64,000 nt of DNA. Origin: Bdellovibrionaceae bacterium UBA2339. Lineage in GTDB: Bacteria; Bdellovibrionota; Bdellovibrionia; Bdellovibrionales; JAMPXM01. Below the pieces are notes generated by a model. The model was given only the letters and a program-made list of their open reading frames with translations, ran no database searches and was not told the origin of the DNA. The translations under genes and the position numbers were made by a program. This document shows, piece after piece, positions 32,931 to 41,826 of the stretch. How positions within the stretch are numbered: the first letter of the stretch is position 1; each line of letters begins with the position of its first letter. The stretch covers positions 122,438-186,437 of the forward strand of contig DDUL01000028.1 of the NCBI GenBank assembly GCA_002344785.1. Direction: 5' to 3'.

Positions 32931-32945
32931 TGAGACACTGTCTCA
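32931..32945. promoter_or_regulatory. 15-bp perfect palindrome, putative operator
   Basis: TGAGACA-C-TGTCTCA is a perfect palindrome sharing TGAGAC/GTCTCA with the element 142 bases away (centre to centre). A further TGAGAC half-site lies about 30 bases before the vWA gene start. Confidence 0.5.
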
Positions 32946-33140
32946 TGCGTCGACGAAGTTGTGAGCAATTGCGAAGGGGATGAACAATTGTTTTCGATTT
33001 GAGCGCTTGTCGCGTGGCCTCGCACTTGAATGACAAAGGCTTTGATCGGTGACATTGGTCAGATCGGACCGGACGGGCCGAGTTGAAACGAGGGGCGGGC
33101 GTCGCAATTTGAGACGCTCAGGTTTTTTAGGGGGCGATCC

Positions 33141-34904
33141 ATGGGATCGAAAGAGTCGATGACTGCGATTCAGATCGTTCGAGATGGGGTGAAGTCCCTT
33201 CTCGGCGGTTGGTTCAGTCGCAAAGACAAACCCAAAGTCGACCGTCGCGCCATTGCCGGCCTGTTTTTCGCCGCCATTCTCCTCGTCGGTGGATTCCAAA
33301 ACTGCGATAACGCTCGTCTTAAAATGATTGAGAAAGCCGTCGAGAAAACTTCGGCTGGTAAAATCTGCGCCGATCCACCCAATACGCAAAGCTCGTACAC
33401 GAAAGTGATGTTCTTAGTCGATAAGTCGGGATCGAACGGAACGACTGATCCGCAGAAGACTTACCGACACGATACGATTCGCGCCTTCTGGGACATTCAT
33501 AAGAATAATCCGAATGTGTCATGGGGATTTGTGGCCTTCAACGGCAACCAATCCTTGGCTTATATTAATGATGGCTCGGATCAGAGCGCCATTTTCTCAG
33601 CAGATCAGATGTTGTTCCAAGCGGCATTGGATCGACTGCGTACCGACGGCGATAACGGTGCGACACCCTACAAGACGGCGATTCAGATGACTCGATCCGC
33701 GATCGTCAAAGATCAGATGGATAATCCGGGTCAGAACTCCATGTATCTAATCATTATGATCACGGACGGTGAACCTACGGATTATGGCAGCCCGCCGGAT
33801 GATACGGCGATCTATCGCGATATTGCCGATCTGGTCACTGTCGCGCGCTCGACATTCTCAACGGTGTATTACGGACCTAACAATCCGACCGCATCGAATC
33901 GCCTTCGCAATATGGCGATGACGGGCTTGGGAAAATTCTTGGACACCAACCTTGATGGCCGAATTCCTCTCGACGAGTTGATCGGAGTCACGTCATCGGA
34001 ACCTTGGCGAATCAAGGAGTTTGTGGTCGCGAACCTCAACGCGGCACCTTGCGATGACGGAACCATGGGCGTGGACTCGGATGCTGACGGCCTTTGTGAT
34101 CGGGACGAAATTCGCTACAACACAGAATTTGCCAAGGATCTCTCAAAGCGCGGTCGGATGAATTTGGGCACGCTCGGACAAGTGTTCGACCCGCAGAAGC
34201 GCAACTCCTTCCATCCGGTGTACTCCGACGCCTTCTTCTATCGATACATCGTCTTCAATGAGATGCTCGACAATTCCTGCACGGACACCACGGATGAAGA
34301 TCGCGACTTACTGAATTTGTGTGAAGAGCGCTTCATGCGAAACGGAACTCCTTTGGGCCCAACTGGAAATTGGACAGACAAGATGGGCATGGATTCTGAT
34401 CCCTTTAACTTCGACTCGGATGGCGATGGTTTCATCGACTCCTTCGAGTTCTTCATGACGCGAAACAAGTCAGGCGGCATGGATCACGGCAATCGCGCCT
34501 ATCTGTTTGATGGTTTCAGATTAGATGAGATCTTCTTGCAGTATCGCAACTGGCGAAGTCCGAAGTCGGCCGTGCCGTATCAGCGCTACTGGCGTCCCTT
34601 TGTCGACACGGACACAGGTCAGCACTGCGGCGATTTCCAGATTTCCAACATCTCCGTATACAAAACATTGCCTTTGACCTTCGCAGGCGCCATGGGCCGC
34701 GCTGACCTTGTTCACGATGCGGAAGAGAACACTTTGCTCTTCTACTTCGTTCAGGCTCCGGAGAAGGATCCAAACGCGCCGGGTGAATTGCGCTATCACT
34801 TCCAAAAGGTGAAGTCGGCCGACTCGGGCTTGGATTTGAACTCGGCACTTTATCGTCGCTACAGTGTGGGCACACAAAGTCGAGTGCCCCCAACAGGGAA
34901 CTAA
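33141..34904 (+). CDS. vWA-domain surface protein, CglB-like adhesin candidate
   Basis: This 587-residue protein starts with a cytoplasmic-type head of 38 residues, a hydrophobic stretch (39-51) and F-Q-N-C55, an unusual lipobox-like site. A von Willebrand A domain follows with the metal-ion site V-D94-K-S96-G-S98 and a later T-D-G-E-P-T-D. Two calcium-binding thrombospondin-3-like loops come next (D-S-D-A-D-G-L-C-D and D-S-D-G-D-G-F-I-D), then a C-terminal beta-rich domain. In Myxococcus the gliding adhesin CglB is an outer-membrane vWA lipoprotein, so this gene, set between two motor gene sets, is a strong candidate for the surface adhesin (inference). It is monocistronic, with AGGGGG before the ATG. 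Confidence 0.85.
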   Translation: MGSKESMTAIQIVRDGVKSLLGGWFSRKDKPKVDRRAIAGLFFAAILLVGGFQNCDNARLKMIEKAVEKTSAGKICADPPNTQSSYTKVMFLVDKSGSNGTTDPQKTYRHDTIRAFWDIHKNNPNVSWGFVAFNGNQSLAYINDGSDQSAIFSADQMLFQAALDRLRTDGDNGATPYKTAIQMTRSAIVKDQMDNPGQNSMYLIIMITDGEPTDYGSPPDDTAIYRDIADLVTVARSTFSTVYYGPNNPTASNRLRNMAMTGLGKFLDTNLDGRIPLDELIGVTSSEPWRIKEFVVANLNAAPCDDGTMGVDSDADGLCDRDEIRYNTEFAKDLSKRGRMNLGTLGQVFDPQKRNSFHPVYSDAFFYRYIVFNEMLDNSCTDTTDEDRDLLNLCEERFMRNGTPLGPTGNWTDKMGMDSDPFNFDSDGDGFIDSFEFFMTRNKSGGMDHGNRAYLFDGFRLDEIFLQYRNWRSPKSAVPYQRYWRPFVDTDTGQHCGDFQISNISVYKTLPLTFAGAMGRADLVHDAEENTLLFYFVQAPEKDPNAPGELRYHFQKVKSADSGLDLNSALYRRYSVGTQSRVPPTGN

Positions 34905-34940
34905 AAACCCAACAGGTGAATGAGATGGAACCGAGCGCGC

Positions 34941-35378
34941 CTAGCGGGCTGTCGATGGTGCCGCGGGCGCCGTCGTCTTGTCGGTGCTGAACGCCACCTT
35001 TTTGATTCCCGATGTTTTGATCACATCGATGACGGCCGTGAGCATCTCAAGCGTCACGGACTTATCGGCTTGAAGAATCGCAGCTGTGTCGGGCTTCTCG
35101 CGTACGAGAGCGCTGGCGCGAACCGCCAGCGACTCTGTCGTCGCGGCTTCGCCATTCACGGCGAGGCTGCCATCCTTGCCAATCGCCACGGTGAGCGGTG
35201 CCGGTGGGGCTTCTTCGCCGCTCGCGGATTTCGGCAGATTGATATCGATGACGGGCTTTAACACCAGCGGCGCCGTCACCATGAAGATGATGAGAACAAC
35301 TAAAATGATGTCGACCAAGGGAACGACATTGATCGCGGAAATGGGTTCGTCATCTTGGTGTTGAAATCCGCCCGCCAT
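34941..35378 (-). CDS. ExbD/TolR-family protein of a second motor
   Basis: This 145-residue protein has the family pattern I-N-V-V-P-L-V-D23-I-I-L-V-V-L-I-I-F with the proton-carrying Asp, then a classical ExbD periplasmic domain (V-A-I-G-K-D-G-S-L-A-V-N-G and A-D-K-S-V-T). It is closer to ordinary ExbD/TolR than the two in the 28-30 kb operon. It follows the ExbB gene by six bases and ends in an Ala/Pro/Thr tail. Confidence 0.93.
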   Translation of the reverse strand: MAGGFQHQDDEPISAINVVPLVDIILVVLIIFMVTAPLVLKPVIDINLPKSASGEEAPPAPLTVAIGKDGSLAVNGEAATTESLAVRASALVREKPDTAAILQADKSVTLEMLTAVIDVIKTSGIKKVAFSTDKTTAPAAPSTAR

Positions 35379-35384
35379 ATAGCT

Positions 35385-36038
35385 TTAGGCCTTCTTTGTG
35401 GGTGAAGTCGATCGATCCGTCGCCGCATAGGCTGTGCAGAGCTCACGCACAATTTCAATTCCTTGTAGCGCTTGGCGGACTTGGCGTTGGAAAGCGTTGT
35501 AAGCGATGACCGCAGGAATTGCGACCAACAGGCCGATCGCCGTCGCGACCAAAGCTTCGGAGATTCCCGCCATGACGGCTTCGTTGCCCGCCGAAGCGTT
35601 CGCCGAAAGATCCTTAAACGCCTTCATGATTCCCAACACTGTACCCAGCAAGCCGACAAAAGGTGCGTTGGATCCCACGGTCGCCAGAAAGTTGAGGCTT
35701 CGCTCAAGCTGAGGCCGTTCGAGCAGTGCAAAGGAGTTGAAGATCTGATCCAGACCTTTCGTGCCGCTCTCCTTCACATGCCGAAGTCCGTAAGCCAAAG
35801 CGCGACCTTCGAGCGAGTCTTTGTCGCGAGCCAATTCTTCGATCTCACTTAAGTTATAACTCTGGAGGGCCTCACGCATGCGTTGACGATTTTTGAAGCC
35901 GCGTTGAGCGACGGCGCGGAGAGTGATCCAGCGTTCGATGATCAAGCCGAGGCTGATCACGCTCACGGTGAGAAGACCCCAAAGGATTGCGGTTGCGGCC
36001 GGTTGTGCGACGAGGAAAAGCTTTTCTGTTAGTGCCAT
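35385..36038 (-). CDS. ExbB/TolQ-family protein of a second motor
   Basis: This 217-residue protein has the three-helix ExbB layout with A-T-V-G-S-N-A-P-F-V-G-L-L-G-T-V-L-G-I-M and V-A-T-A-I-G-L-L-V-A-I-P-A-V. It pairs with the ExbD gene downstream as a two-gene operon. It may serve TonB/Tol-type functions or be a second engine for the gliding complex. Its ATG lies in CCATGG, where the opposite strand also offers an in-frame ATG for the sulfatase-fold gene. Confidence 0.93.
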   Translation of the reverse strand: MALTEKLFLVAQPAATAILWGLLTVSVISLGLIIERWITLRAVAQRGFKNRQRMREALQSYNLSEIEELARDKDSLEGRALAYGLRHVKESGTKGLDQIFNSFALLERPQLERSLNFLATVGSNAPFVGLLGTVLGIMKAFKDLSANASAGNEAVMAGISEALVATAIGLLVAIPAVIAYNAFQRQVRQALQGIEIVRELCTAYAATDRSTSPTKKA

Positions 36039-36090
36039 GGCGAAAATTATTTCTAGAGGCTACGAAGGGGTCAAGGTAACATTCCGGCTC

Positions 36091-38133
36091 ATGCACTGCG
36101 AGACGAAGTTTGCTTTTTCATTACTGCGCGCGGGCCGCGACCGGGCGTCTCAGTCTGCTCAAGGTCGAGCTCGGGCTCAGGCTCAGAATGAGGCTTTGTC
36201 TCTGGCTCGCTGTGGCCTCGGCCTCTTGCTGAGTCTCATGACCAGCGCTTGTGGCCCTTGGCGTTCGATTTCGGGGCCTGACTCAATTTTACTGATCGCA
36301 GTTGAGCAACTGGGCTCGCAGGATCTTGAGTGTCGACTCGATTCCATGGAGAGCGAATCGCGCGAGTCCGCGATTGCGCGCCTTTGCGGCGAAGCTGTGC
36401 AGTTTACTCGCGCCTACACCACGTCGGTGTTGTCGGGGCCCGCATTGGCGTCGATCTTGACCGGCATGCCGCCGCGGCGCACCGGCTATCGCCATCATGG
36501 GCGAGGACCTGAGGGAAGTTTGTCACCTCGGGTGCAGACGGTGGCCGAGCGAGCCTTGGATCGCGGTTGGTCGACGGCCTTAATCTCTGGTGGTGCCCCG
36601 ATCTTGCGGCGAACGGGTTTGAATCAAGGCTTTGAAGTTTTCGATGACTCTATCGAATTGCAGCCTTGGCGAAGTTTGCGTTCTGCCGATGTGATCGTTG
36701 ATCGAGCTCTGGCATGGCTCAAAGAGTGGTCGCAAGAGTCCAGATCGTGGCGATCGGCTTCGAGTTTCGGCCTCGGTCGAAAGCGCCCCTTCTTTTTATC
36801 GCTTTACTTTCATGATCCCGCGGCTCCATGGCACCAGAGCTATGATCAGGCGGGACGCGCGCGAGCCAAGACTCGTGAAGAGCAGATTCATTTGATGAGC
36901 GAGCAACTGTCTCGTTTGTTTCGCTGGATGGATGATCAGAATCTTTGGAATCAAACTCGCGTGATCCTGGTCGGCCTTCAGGGTCCGCTGCTTGAAGTGA
37001 ATGAAGTGGATGCTCGTTTGCCACGCGACGATGTGTTCGGTCGAAGTGCGCAAGTGGCGATGTTGATCAAACCACCTGAGCGCGAAATGCAAAGCCTGCA
37101 AGCGCGCTCGCGCCTGCAGCCCGGGCGACCTGCACATGCGTGGGTGCCACAAAGTGTGTTGGAGCCTTCGCCGACTTCCACTATGGATTTGGGCGCGACA
37201 CTGGTTGAGTGGATCGAGGGCCAAGCCGATCTCAAGCTTCTGGCCGACGATGCGCGCTCTTTGCGGCCCGTCTTGCAAGCGGCGCTTGCGGCCAAGGAGC
37301 GCACGCCACCTCCGCCTGCGATTGATCGCCCAATCGCGACCGAGTCCGCATGGCGATCTTGGTGGTTGCGTTCCGCTCGCCCTGACCAAGACGTGAACTT
37401 TGGCCCACGCCTTGCGATTCGGCGTGGTTATCACCTTTACGTTCATGATGTTCGACCCAAACTGTTTGATACGCGTACTGATGTGCTTGAAGGTCAGCCG
37501 CTCCCACGCAACTCCACGGAGTATCGTCGAGTCTTTCAGGAAATGTCCGAGCTCGCTGAGCGCTGGGGCTACGTGCCCGCGCCCGAGGTGACGCGCGATG
37601 AATTGGTGGTTGAGTCGTTGATCCGTTGGTCGGCCCGCTGGCGTATCGAGCAGTTCTTTCCGGATTCAGTTTCGTCGCGTACCGCCGAAGCTTTGCAGCG
37701 CGCGCGAGTCTCGCAAGACGAGTGGGATGAGTTGCGGCAGAGCTGGCCGCAGTTTCAATACCTCTTGGAGTGGAGCGGCTGGCGTGGATTTGTGGGACCG
37801 ATGTTCTGCATGGAGCAGTTTCGTCGTCGAAGTTTGGCAGAAGGTAGCTGTCCCGAGATTTTCAAGTGGGCCCTGCAATGGCTAGGAGGTTTGGATCAAG
37901 ATGAGCGCGAGGCCGCGCTTCAGCAGATTCAAATTCTCGAAGGCGAAAGGCGATTGGGTCTTCGTGTTGCGGATGTGAGTTTGGCACAAGCCGCTCCGCT
38001 CAGTTGGGGACGACTGCGGCAAGGGCATTTGGGTGAAATCGATGCGCTTTGGCGAGAGCCGGAGTTAGCGAGCCTTCGCGCGCAGCTCGAACGTCGTTGG
38101 CTCCGAAGCGCTCAAACTGCGAACATCAAATGA
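36091..38133 (+). CDS. Sulfatase-fold lipoprotein, probably catalytically inactive
   Basis: The protein (680 residues from ATG 36091) has a long charged head, a hydrophobic stretch and a lipobox M-T-S-A-C. The alkaline-phosphatase/sulfatase fold can be traced, but key residues are gone: the first metal motif reads A-V-E-Q-L-G-S-Q instead of V-V-D-x-x-R-x-D, the formylglycine site reads S-G-P-A-L-A-S-I-L-T-G with Leu in place of the essential Arg, and the S-D-H-G-E motif reads V-G-L-Q-G-P. It looks like a pseudoenzyme. The start is uncertain: an in-frame ATG at 36037 would share CATG with the divergent ExbB start. The last 69 bases overlap the convergent radical SAM gene. Confidence 0.7.
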   Translation: MHCETKFAFSLLRAGRDRASQSAQGRARAQAQNEALSLARCGLGLLLSLMTSACGPWRSISGPDSILLIAVEQLGSQDLECRLDSMESESRESAIARLCGEAVQFTRAYTTSVLSGPALASILTGMPPRRTGYRHHGRGPEGSLSPRVQTVAERALDRGWSTALISGGAPILRRTGLNQGFEVFDDSIELQPWRSLRSADVIVDRALAWLKEWSQESRSWRSASSFGLGRKRPFFLSLYFHDPAAPWHQSYDQAGRARAKTREEQIHLMSEQLSRLFRWMDDQNLWNQTRVILVGLQGPLLEVNEVDARLPRDDVFGRSAQVAMLIKPPEREMQSLQARSRLQPGRPAHAWVPQSVLEPSPTSTMDLGATLVEWIEGQADLKLLADDARSLRPVLQAALAAKERTPPPPAIDRPIATESAWRSWWLRSARPDQDVNFGPRLAIRRGYHLYVHDVRPKLFDTRTDVLEGQPLPRNSTEYRRVFQEMSELAERWGYVPAPEVTRDELVVESLIRWSARWRIEQFFPDSVSSRTAEALQRARVSQDEWDELRQSWPQFQYLLEWSGWRGFVGPMFCMEQFRRRSLAEGSCPEIFKWALQWLGGLDQDEREAALQQIQILEGERRLGLRVADVSLAQAAPLSWGRLRQGHLGEIDALWREPELASLRAQLERRWLRSAQTANIK

Positions 38134-38982
38134 CACTAAGGCCTTTTGCTTGAGCTTTCGCTCAAATCGATGCGCAAGAGCGAACAACTCGTCTTCCGTC
38201 AGTTCCATCAACTCTGCGCGGGCGGGCGTCGCCGCCGAGGCGCTCGAACTTCGCAGGCGACCATTGGTCATGACGACTTGCTGAGGTGCCAGGAGGCTCA
38301 CGCTCTCGAGCCACTCTTCAAACTCGTGCACGTTGCCACCACGCCCGCCGACGAAAGTGCTCAGCACGCTGAGGTTTTCGAGCTTGCGCGCATTGCCGAG
38401 CAGAATCTCAAGTGTCACGCGCGAGAGTGGCTGTGAAAATCGTTTCAGTCCCAATTCTGTGCCGACATCGAGCTTCAGCCACACGCGATCGGCGAGACGA
38501 AGTGATTCCAAAACGTCTCGATCGCTCAACCGTTCGCCGTTGGTGAGAACTTCGATTTTGGTTTTCGGCGCGATTTCCTGGCGAGCCTTGGCAATAGACT
38601 TGAGAATTTCGGGGAAGTCCGGAGCCAAGGTCGGTTCACCTCGACCGGCGATGATCAGCCGCGGCCATGAACTGCCACTCAAATCACGACCGGTGTCGCG
38701 ATTGGGCTCACGACCCAGCTCACGCCGCACCAACTCCGCACGAAGCGCACTTTCAATCTCTTGCGGGCTGACCGGAATCAAATCGCGCTTCAGACGCGCG
38801 AGTCGCAAAGTGGTTTCTCCCAGAGAGCAATGCGGACAGTTCATTCCGCACACTTTGTCGTTGCGAAACAAATTGATCTCCAGAGCGTCCGTGAACGCAG
38901 CATGCGACGCGGGCGCGGTGAACTCGGTGACCAGAGTCGGTGGCTGGATTTGCTTCGAGTTTGAATCTTGATTGCGAATCAT
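38065..38982 (-). CDS. Radical SAM protein, COG0731-like
   Basis: This 305-residue protein has the radical SAM cluster motif C45-G-M-N-C49-P-H-C52 followed by S-L-G-E-T-T, and G-R-G-E-P-T-L for SAM binding. The pattern resembles the C-x3-C-x2-C-Q-L-G-R-T-T proteins of COG0731. There is no C-terminal Cys-rich SPASM domain, which argues against a sulfatase-maturating enzyme despite the convergent sulfatase-fold gene. Its ATG overlaps the stop of the PP2C-like gene by four bases, so it is the last gene of the TadC-FHA operon. The substrate is unknown. Confidence 0.82.
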   Translation of the reverse strand: MIRNQDSNSKQIQPPTLVTEFTAPASHAAFTDALEINLFRNDKVCGMNCPHCSLGETTLRLARLKRDLIPVSPQEIESALRAELVRRELGREPNRDTGRDLSGSSWPRLIIAGRGEPTLAPDFPEILKSIAKARQEIAPKTKIEVLTNGERLSDRDVLESLRLADRVWLKLDVGTELGLKRFSQPLSRVTLEILLGNARKLENLSVLSTFVGGRGGNVHEFEEWLESVSLLAPQQVVMTNGRLRSSSASAATPARAELMELTEDELFALAHRFERKLKQKALVSFDVRSLSASEPTTFELRAKAR

Positions 38983-39719
38983 AAGCTGAGGGCCTCGCGC
39001 TCGGCCTCAGTGGCCTCGATGCTGATCTGTCCAAACCAAAAGGCGCGATGCGGGTCCGCAGCGGCGAGCCTTTGGACGAAGTCCTGTCCAGATTTTTCGC
39101 CCGCCGCCAAGTCTGATGCGGTCGCCGAATAGATCAAAGGCGGGGGACAAGAGTGCGACAGCAGAACGATTTGATCCTCAGGGCGTGCGCGGAAGCTCCG
39201 CACATCCACCATCACGCTCTGATCCAAGCCGACGAGCCGATTGGGAAGTACGGGGAGCGGGGCTTTTTGCGCGGGCTGTAGGTCAAAGGCGAGATCCATT
39301 TGAGCGCCGATCGGCTGCAGATACTGTTCGCCTCGCGCCAAGAAAACTTGCGGACCGCCCACTTGCGCCCAGCAAAATTCAGTTTCATCCAAAGTGGCGA
39401 CAAAGATCTCAAGACCACTCAAATACTCTTCTCGATTCTCTTCCCGAAAAATACTGCTGTTGGCGAGCTCTAAAGCCGTGCGAACGGCGTTGCCGGCGTC
39501 GGACAAGCAGGTCAGCTTCGGCAATGGTGACGTCGCCTCTCGATCTTGGCGAGTGAAACGCAGGTACTCGAAGATTCGTTCGATCGCGCGTTGTGCGGCC
39601 TCGCGCGGTCCCCAGGGAAATGCCACCACGATCGCGTTCAAATCGCGATCAAGTGCGAGCTCTGGAGTTGGGCGTTGATCCTGACCGGCAACGGGCCGAC
39701 TTTCAAACTTGAGATTCAT
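38979..39719 (-). CDS. PP2C-like pseudophosphatase
   Basis: The layout of this 246-residue protein follows a Stp/PP2C Ser/Thr phosphatase: a strand ending where D-G-M-G-G should be, a helix A-x-x-L-A-N-S-S-I, then two strands ending in the G-D-S-R position, and a late S-D-G-L position. All metal-binding aspartates are replaced: I read F-P-W-G-P, G-G-P-Q and S-H-S-C. It is therefore probably a non-catalytic relative that binds phosphothreonine partners or a kinase (inference). It starts three bases after the FHA-FHA gene, consistent with FHA/kinase/phosphatase signalling, but no kinase gene is present in the window. Confidence 0.65.
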   Translation of the reverse strand: MNLKFESRPVAGQDQRPTPELALDRDLNAIVVAFPWGPREAAQRAIERIFEYLRFTRQDREATSPLPKLTCLSDAGNAVRTALELANSSIFREENREEYLSGLEIFVATLDETEFCWAQVGGPQVFLARGEQYLQPIGAQMDLAFDLQPAQKAPLPVLPNRLVGLDQSVMVDVRSFRARPEDQIVLLSHSCPPPLIYSATASDLAAGEKSGQDFVQRLAAADPHRAFWFGQISIEATEAEREALSL

Positions 39720-39722
39720 AAA

Positions 39723-41825
39723 TCACTTCTTTGTCGGGTCCGAATAATTGCGAAGTTTGCTGCGCGATTTGCGGCCGTACTCACCATCGGGTGTATCTTT
39801 CTCTTCGATGGTCTTCCAGGTGCGAATCGCTTCCTCAAGTCGGCCGACGCCTTCGTAGAGAACGGCGGTTTCATATTCGACCTTCAGGATGGAATTGAGT
39901 TCGCGTCGGGCTTTACCCAAGAACTCCGCCGCCTTCACCGAAGTCGGATCAAAGTTCTTTGCCGCTTGAGCGGCGATGATCGCATCGCGATAGTTCTTGG
40001 CGTTCCAAGCCGATTCGGCTGCGACCAGCATTTCATCGACCTTGCGATCCAAGAAACGACGAATGTCGGCGATTCCTCGCTTTGATCGCCCTTTTAGACC
40101 ATTGGGGTCCGGCCATTCGCTTTTGATATGCGCTTCGTAAGCATCCAGCGCGCCGAACCAGTTTTCCTGCCGATGCAGTTTGGCGGCGTCCTGATGCATG
40201 ACTCGGCCTTTGGAGACTTTTTCGTTGTAGATCCGAGTCTCTTCATCCTTGGCGGCCTTGTCCGCGGCGCGTTTTTGCACGCGCGCGATCAGATCTTGAA
40301 CGCTGCCGTTACTTGGATCCCGCTCAATGGCGGCGCTCAAACAACTTCGGATCTCGTCGACGGAGAATGAGGTCGCGGCGACTTTCGAGCAATCCTCGAT
40401 GTTGCGAGCAATGATGCGATTCTGCTCTTCAAGCTGTCGGCGTTCCTCTTCTTGAATGCGCAGCCTCTCAGCGGTCTCGCGCTGTTTGATCACTTCCTCC
40501 ATCATCACGCGAGAATTCTTGTAGCCGTCGGGAATGATCTTATGCAGCTTCTCAAGCTCGACAAATGCCCCTTCGACTTTGCCTTGAATGAAGAGGTTGT
40601 GCGCGATCGCGTAGAGATCTTTGACTTCTTTTTGCTTGGCCTCAGGCAGAAGCGTGAAGGCATCTTGGCGAACGGGGGCCGTGTTCTTGGGCGCATCGTC
40701 TTGCAGAAACACCACTGCCACGATCGCGATCACCACCGCGATCAAAATAATCCGCAGATTCTTTTTCTTTTTTTCGGCCTCAGCAACATCGCGCGCCTGA
40801 TCCCAAGGCGAGCCGCCCATCGGATCCACGCGCACGGCGCCACCGTTTCCGACAGGACCCGGATAGTTGATGATTTCAAAATAGGGAGCGGGCGGCGCTG
40901 AAGGCGGTGCGAGCACTTCGGGATTGATATTCACCAGGCGCTTTTCAAAACCTGGATCGCGCAACTCAAAGTGAATGATGAGGCTCTGCACGGAGATGAT
41001 GTCTCCGCTTTGCAGAAGGTGAGGCTGATTGGGAACCAAAGCTTCGCCATTGAGCACCGTGCCGTTGGCGCTGCCGAGATCCGTGATGAAGTAGCCTTCG
41101 GGCGTGGAGTTGATTTCGAATTGACGTCGGCTGGCTTTGCGATCCGCTAAGAAGATTTCGCATGTTTCCTCGCGACCTGCGATCCACTTTCGACCATCAA
41201 GTTCGATGCGGGTTTCGGGTTCGCCGGACTTCACGATTCGGAGCGAAGGCCGAATCATCGCAACTTGCCCCACGGACGTGGCGTCTTCATTGCCCTCGAA
41301 CTCAATCGGTGCCGGCGGCAGACCGCCCTCGGCATCTTGTGGTACGACGGAGAGTGTGCCTTGCATGCGTGGCGTTCGGGCGCTCGGTGGTCGCGACATC
41401 ATTTCGGCATGGTCTTCGCCGCCACCCTCGCCGCCGGCTTGGGCCGGATCAAAGTGCGTGCCGCCTCGGCCTGTCGATGGTGATGCCTGGCTGAGACCTT
41501 CGGCTCCTGCTGCGGCCGGCAGCGCGACCTCGTCATGCTCATCGAACTTAAATTGATAGTCGTTGATTCGAAACACCGCACCGTGCGTGAGCTCCACTTG
41601 CGACGAGGGTTGGCCCGCGACAATCAAATCGCCAAACTTGGAGATGACCTGCGCGATCCACTGACCATTCGCTTCGCTGACGGTGAAGTGCTGTCGGGAA
41701 ACTCCGGGCCGCTCTTCGAGCACGACATCGCAATCCTCGCCACGGCCAAAGACGTACGAGCGCCCGGGTTCCAGGGGAACCGCGTTCACTTCTTTGCCGT
41801 AGAGTAGAACCCGCATGACAGCCAT
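39723..41825 (-). CDS. Membrane protein with two FHA domains and a C-terminal TPR region
   Basis: This 700-residue protein has FHA domain 1 (about 20-100; G-R-G, S-R-Q-H, but F-G-D where N-G-T is expected), a Gly/Pro linker, FHA domain 2 (about 195-300; G-R-E, S-R-R-Q in place of S-x-x-H, A-N-G-T), one membrane helix (about 354-373) and a long helical, TPR-containing C-terminal half outside the cytoplasm. Each FHA domain lacks part of the phosphothreonine-binding set. It is the fifth gene of the seven-gene operon, one base after the preceding stop. It probably links cytoplasmic phospho-signals to an envelope complex. Confidence 0.85.
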   Translation of the reverse strand: MAVMRVLLYGKEVNAVPLEPGRSYVFGRGEDCDVVLEERPGVSRQHFTVSEANGQWIAQVISKFGDLIVAGQPSSQVELTHGAVFRINDYQFKFDEHDEVALPAAAGAEGLSQASPSTGRGGTHFDPAQAGGEGGGEDHAEMMSRPPSARTPRMQGTLSVVPQDAEGGLPPAPIEFEGNEDATSVGQVAMIRPSLRIVKSGEPETRIELDGRKWIAGREETCEIFLADRKASRRQFEINSTPEGYFITDLGSANGTVLNGEALVPNQPHLLQSGDIISVQSLIIHFELRDPGFEKRLVNINPEVLAPPSAPPAPYFEIINYPGPVGNGGAVRVDPMGGSPWDQARDVAEAEKKKKNLRIILIAVVIAIVAVVFLQDDAPKNTAPVRQDAFTLLPEAKQKEVKDLYAIAHNLFIQGKVEGAFVELEKLHKIIPDGYKNSRVMMEEVIKQRETAERLRIQEEERRQLEEQNRIIARNIEDCSKVAATSFSVDEIRSCLSAAIERDPSNGSVQDLIARVQKRAADKAAKDEETRIYNEKVSKGRVMHQDAAKLHRQENWFGALDAYEAHIKSEWPDPNGLKGRSKRGIADIRRFLDRKVDEMLVAAESAWNAKNYRDAIIAAQAAKNFDPTSVKAAEFLGKARRELNSILKVEYETAVLYEGVGRLEEAIRTWKTIEEKDTPDGEYGRKSRSKLRNYSDPTKK

Positions 41826-41826
41826 C

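Larger units (their letters stand above)
32738..33140. other. Divergent promoter region between the FHA/motor operon and the vWA gene
   Basis: These 403 bases hold no gene that I can support. They contain two perfect palindromes built from GTCTCA/TGAGAC (32788-32804 and 32931-32945) and a TGAGAC half-site near 33110. The promoters of both divergent units must lie here. Confidence 0.6.

Noticed and set aside
36091..38982. Radical SAM protein as the maturation enzyme of the neighbouring sulfatase-fold protein
   Set aside because: The radical SAM protein lacks the C-terminal Cys-rich SPASM region of anaerobic sulfatase-maturating enzymes, the sulfatase site is degenerate, and the genes are convergent rather than in one operon.
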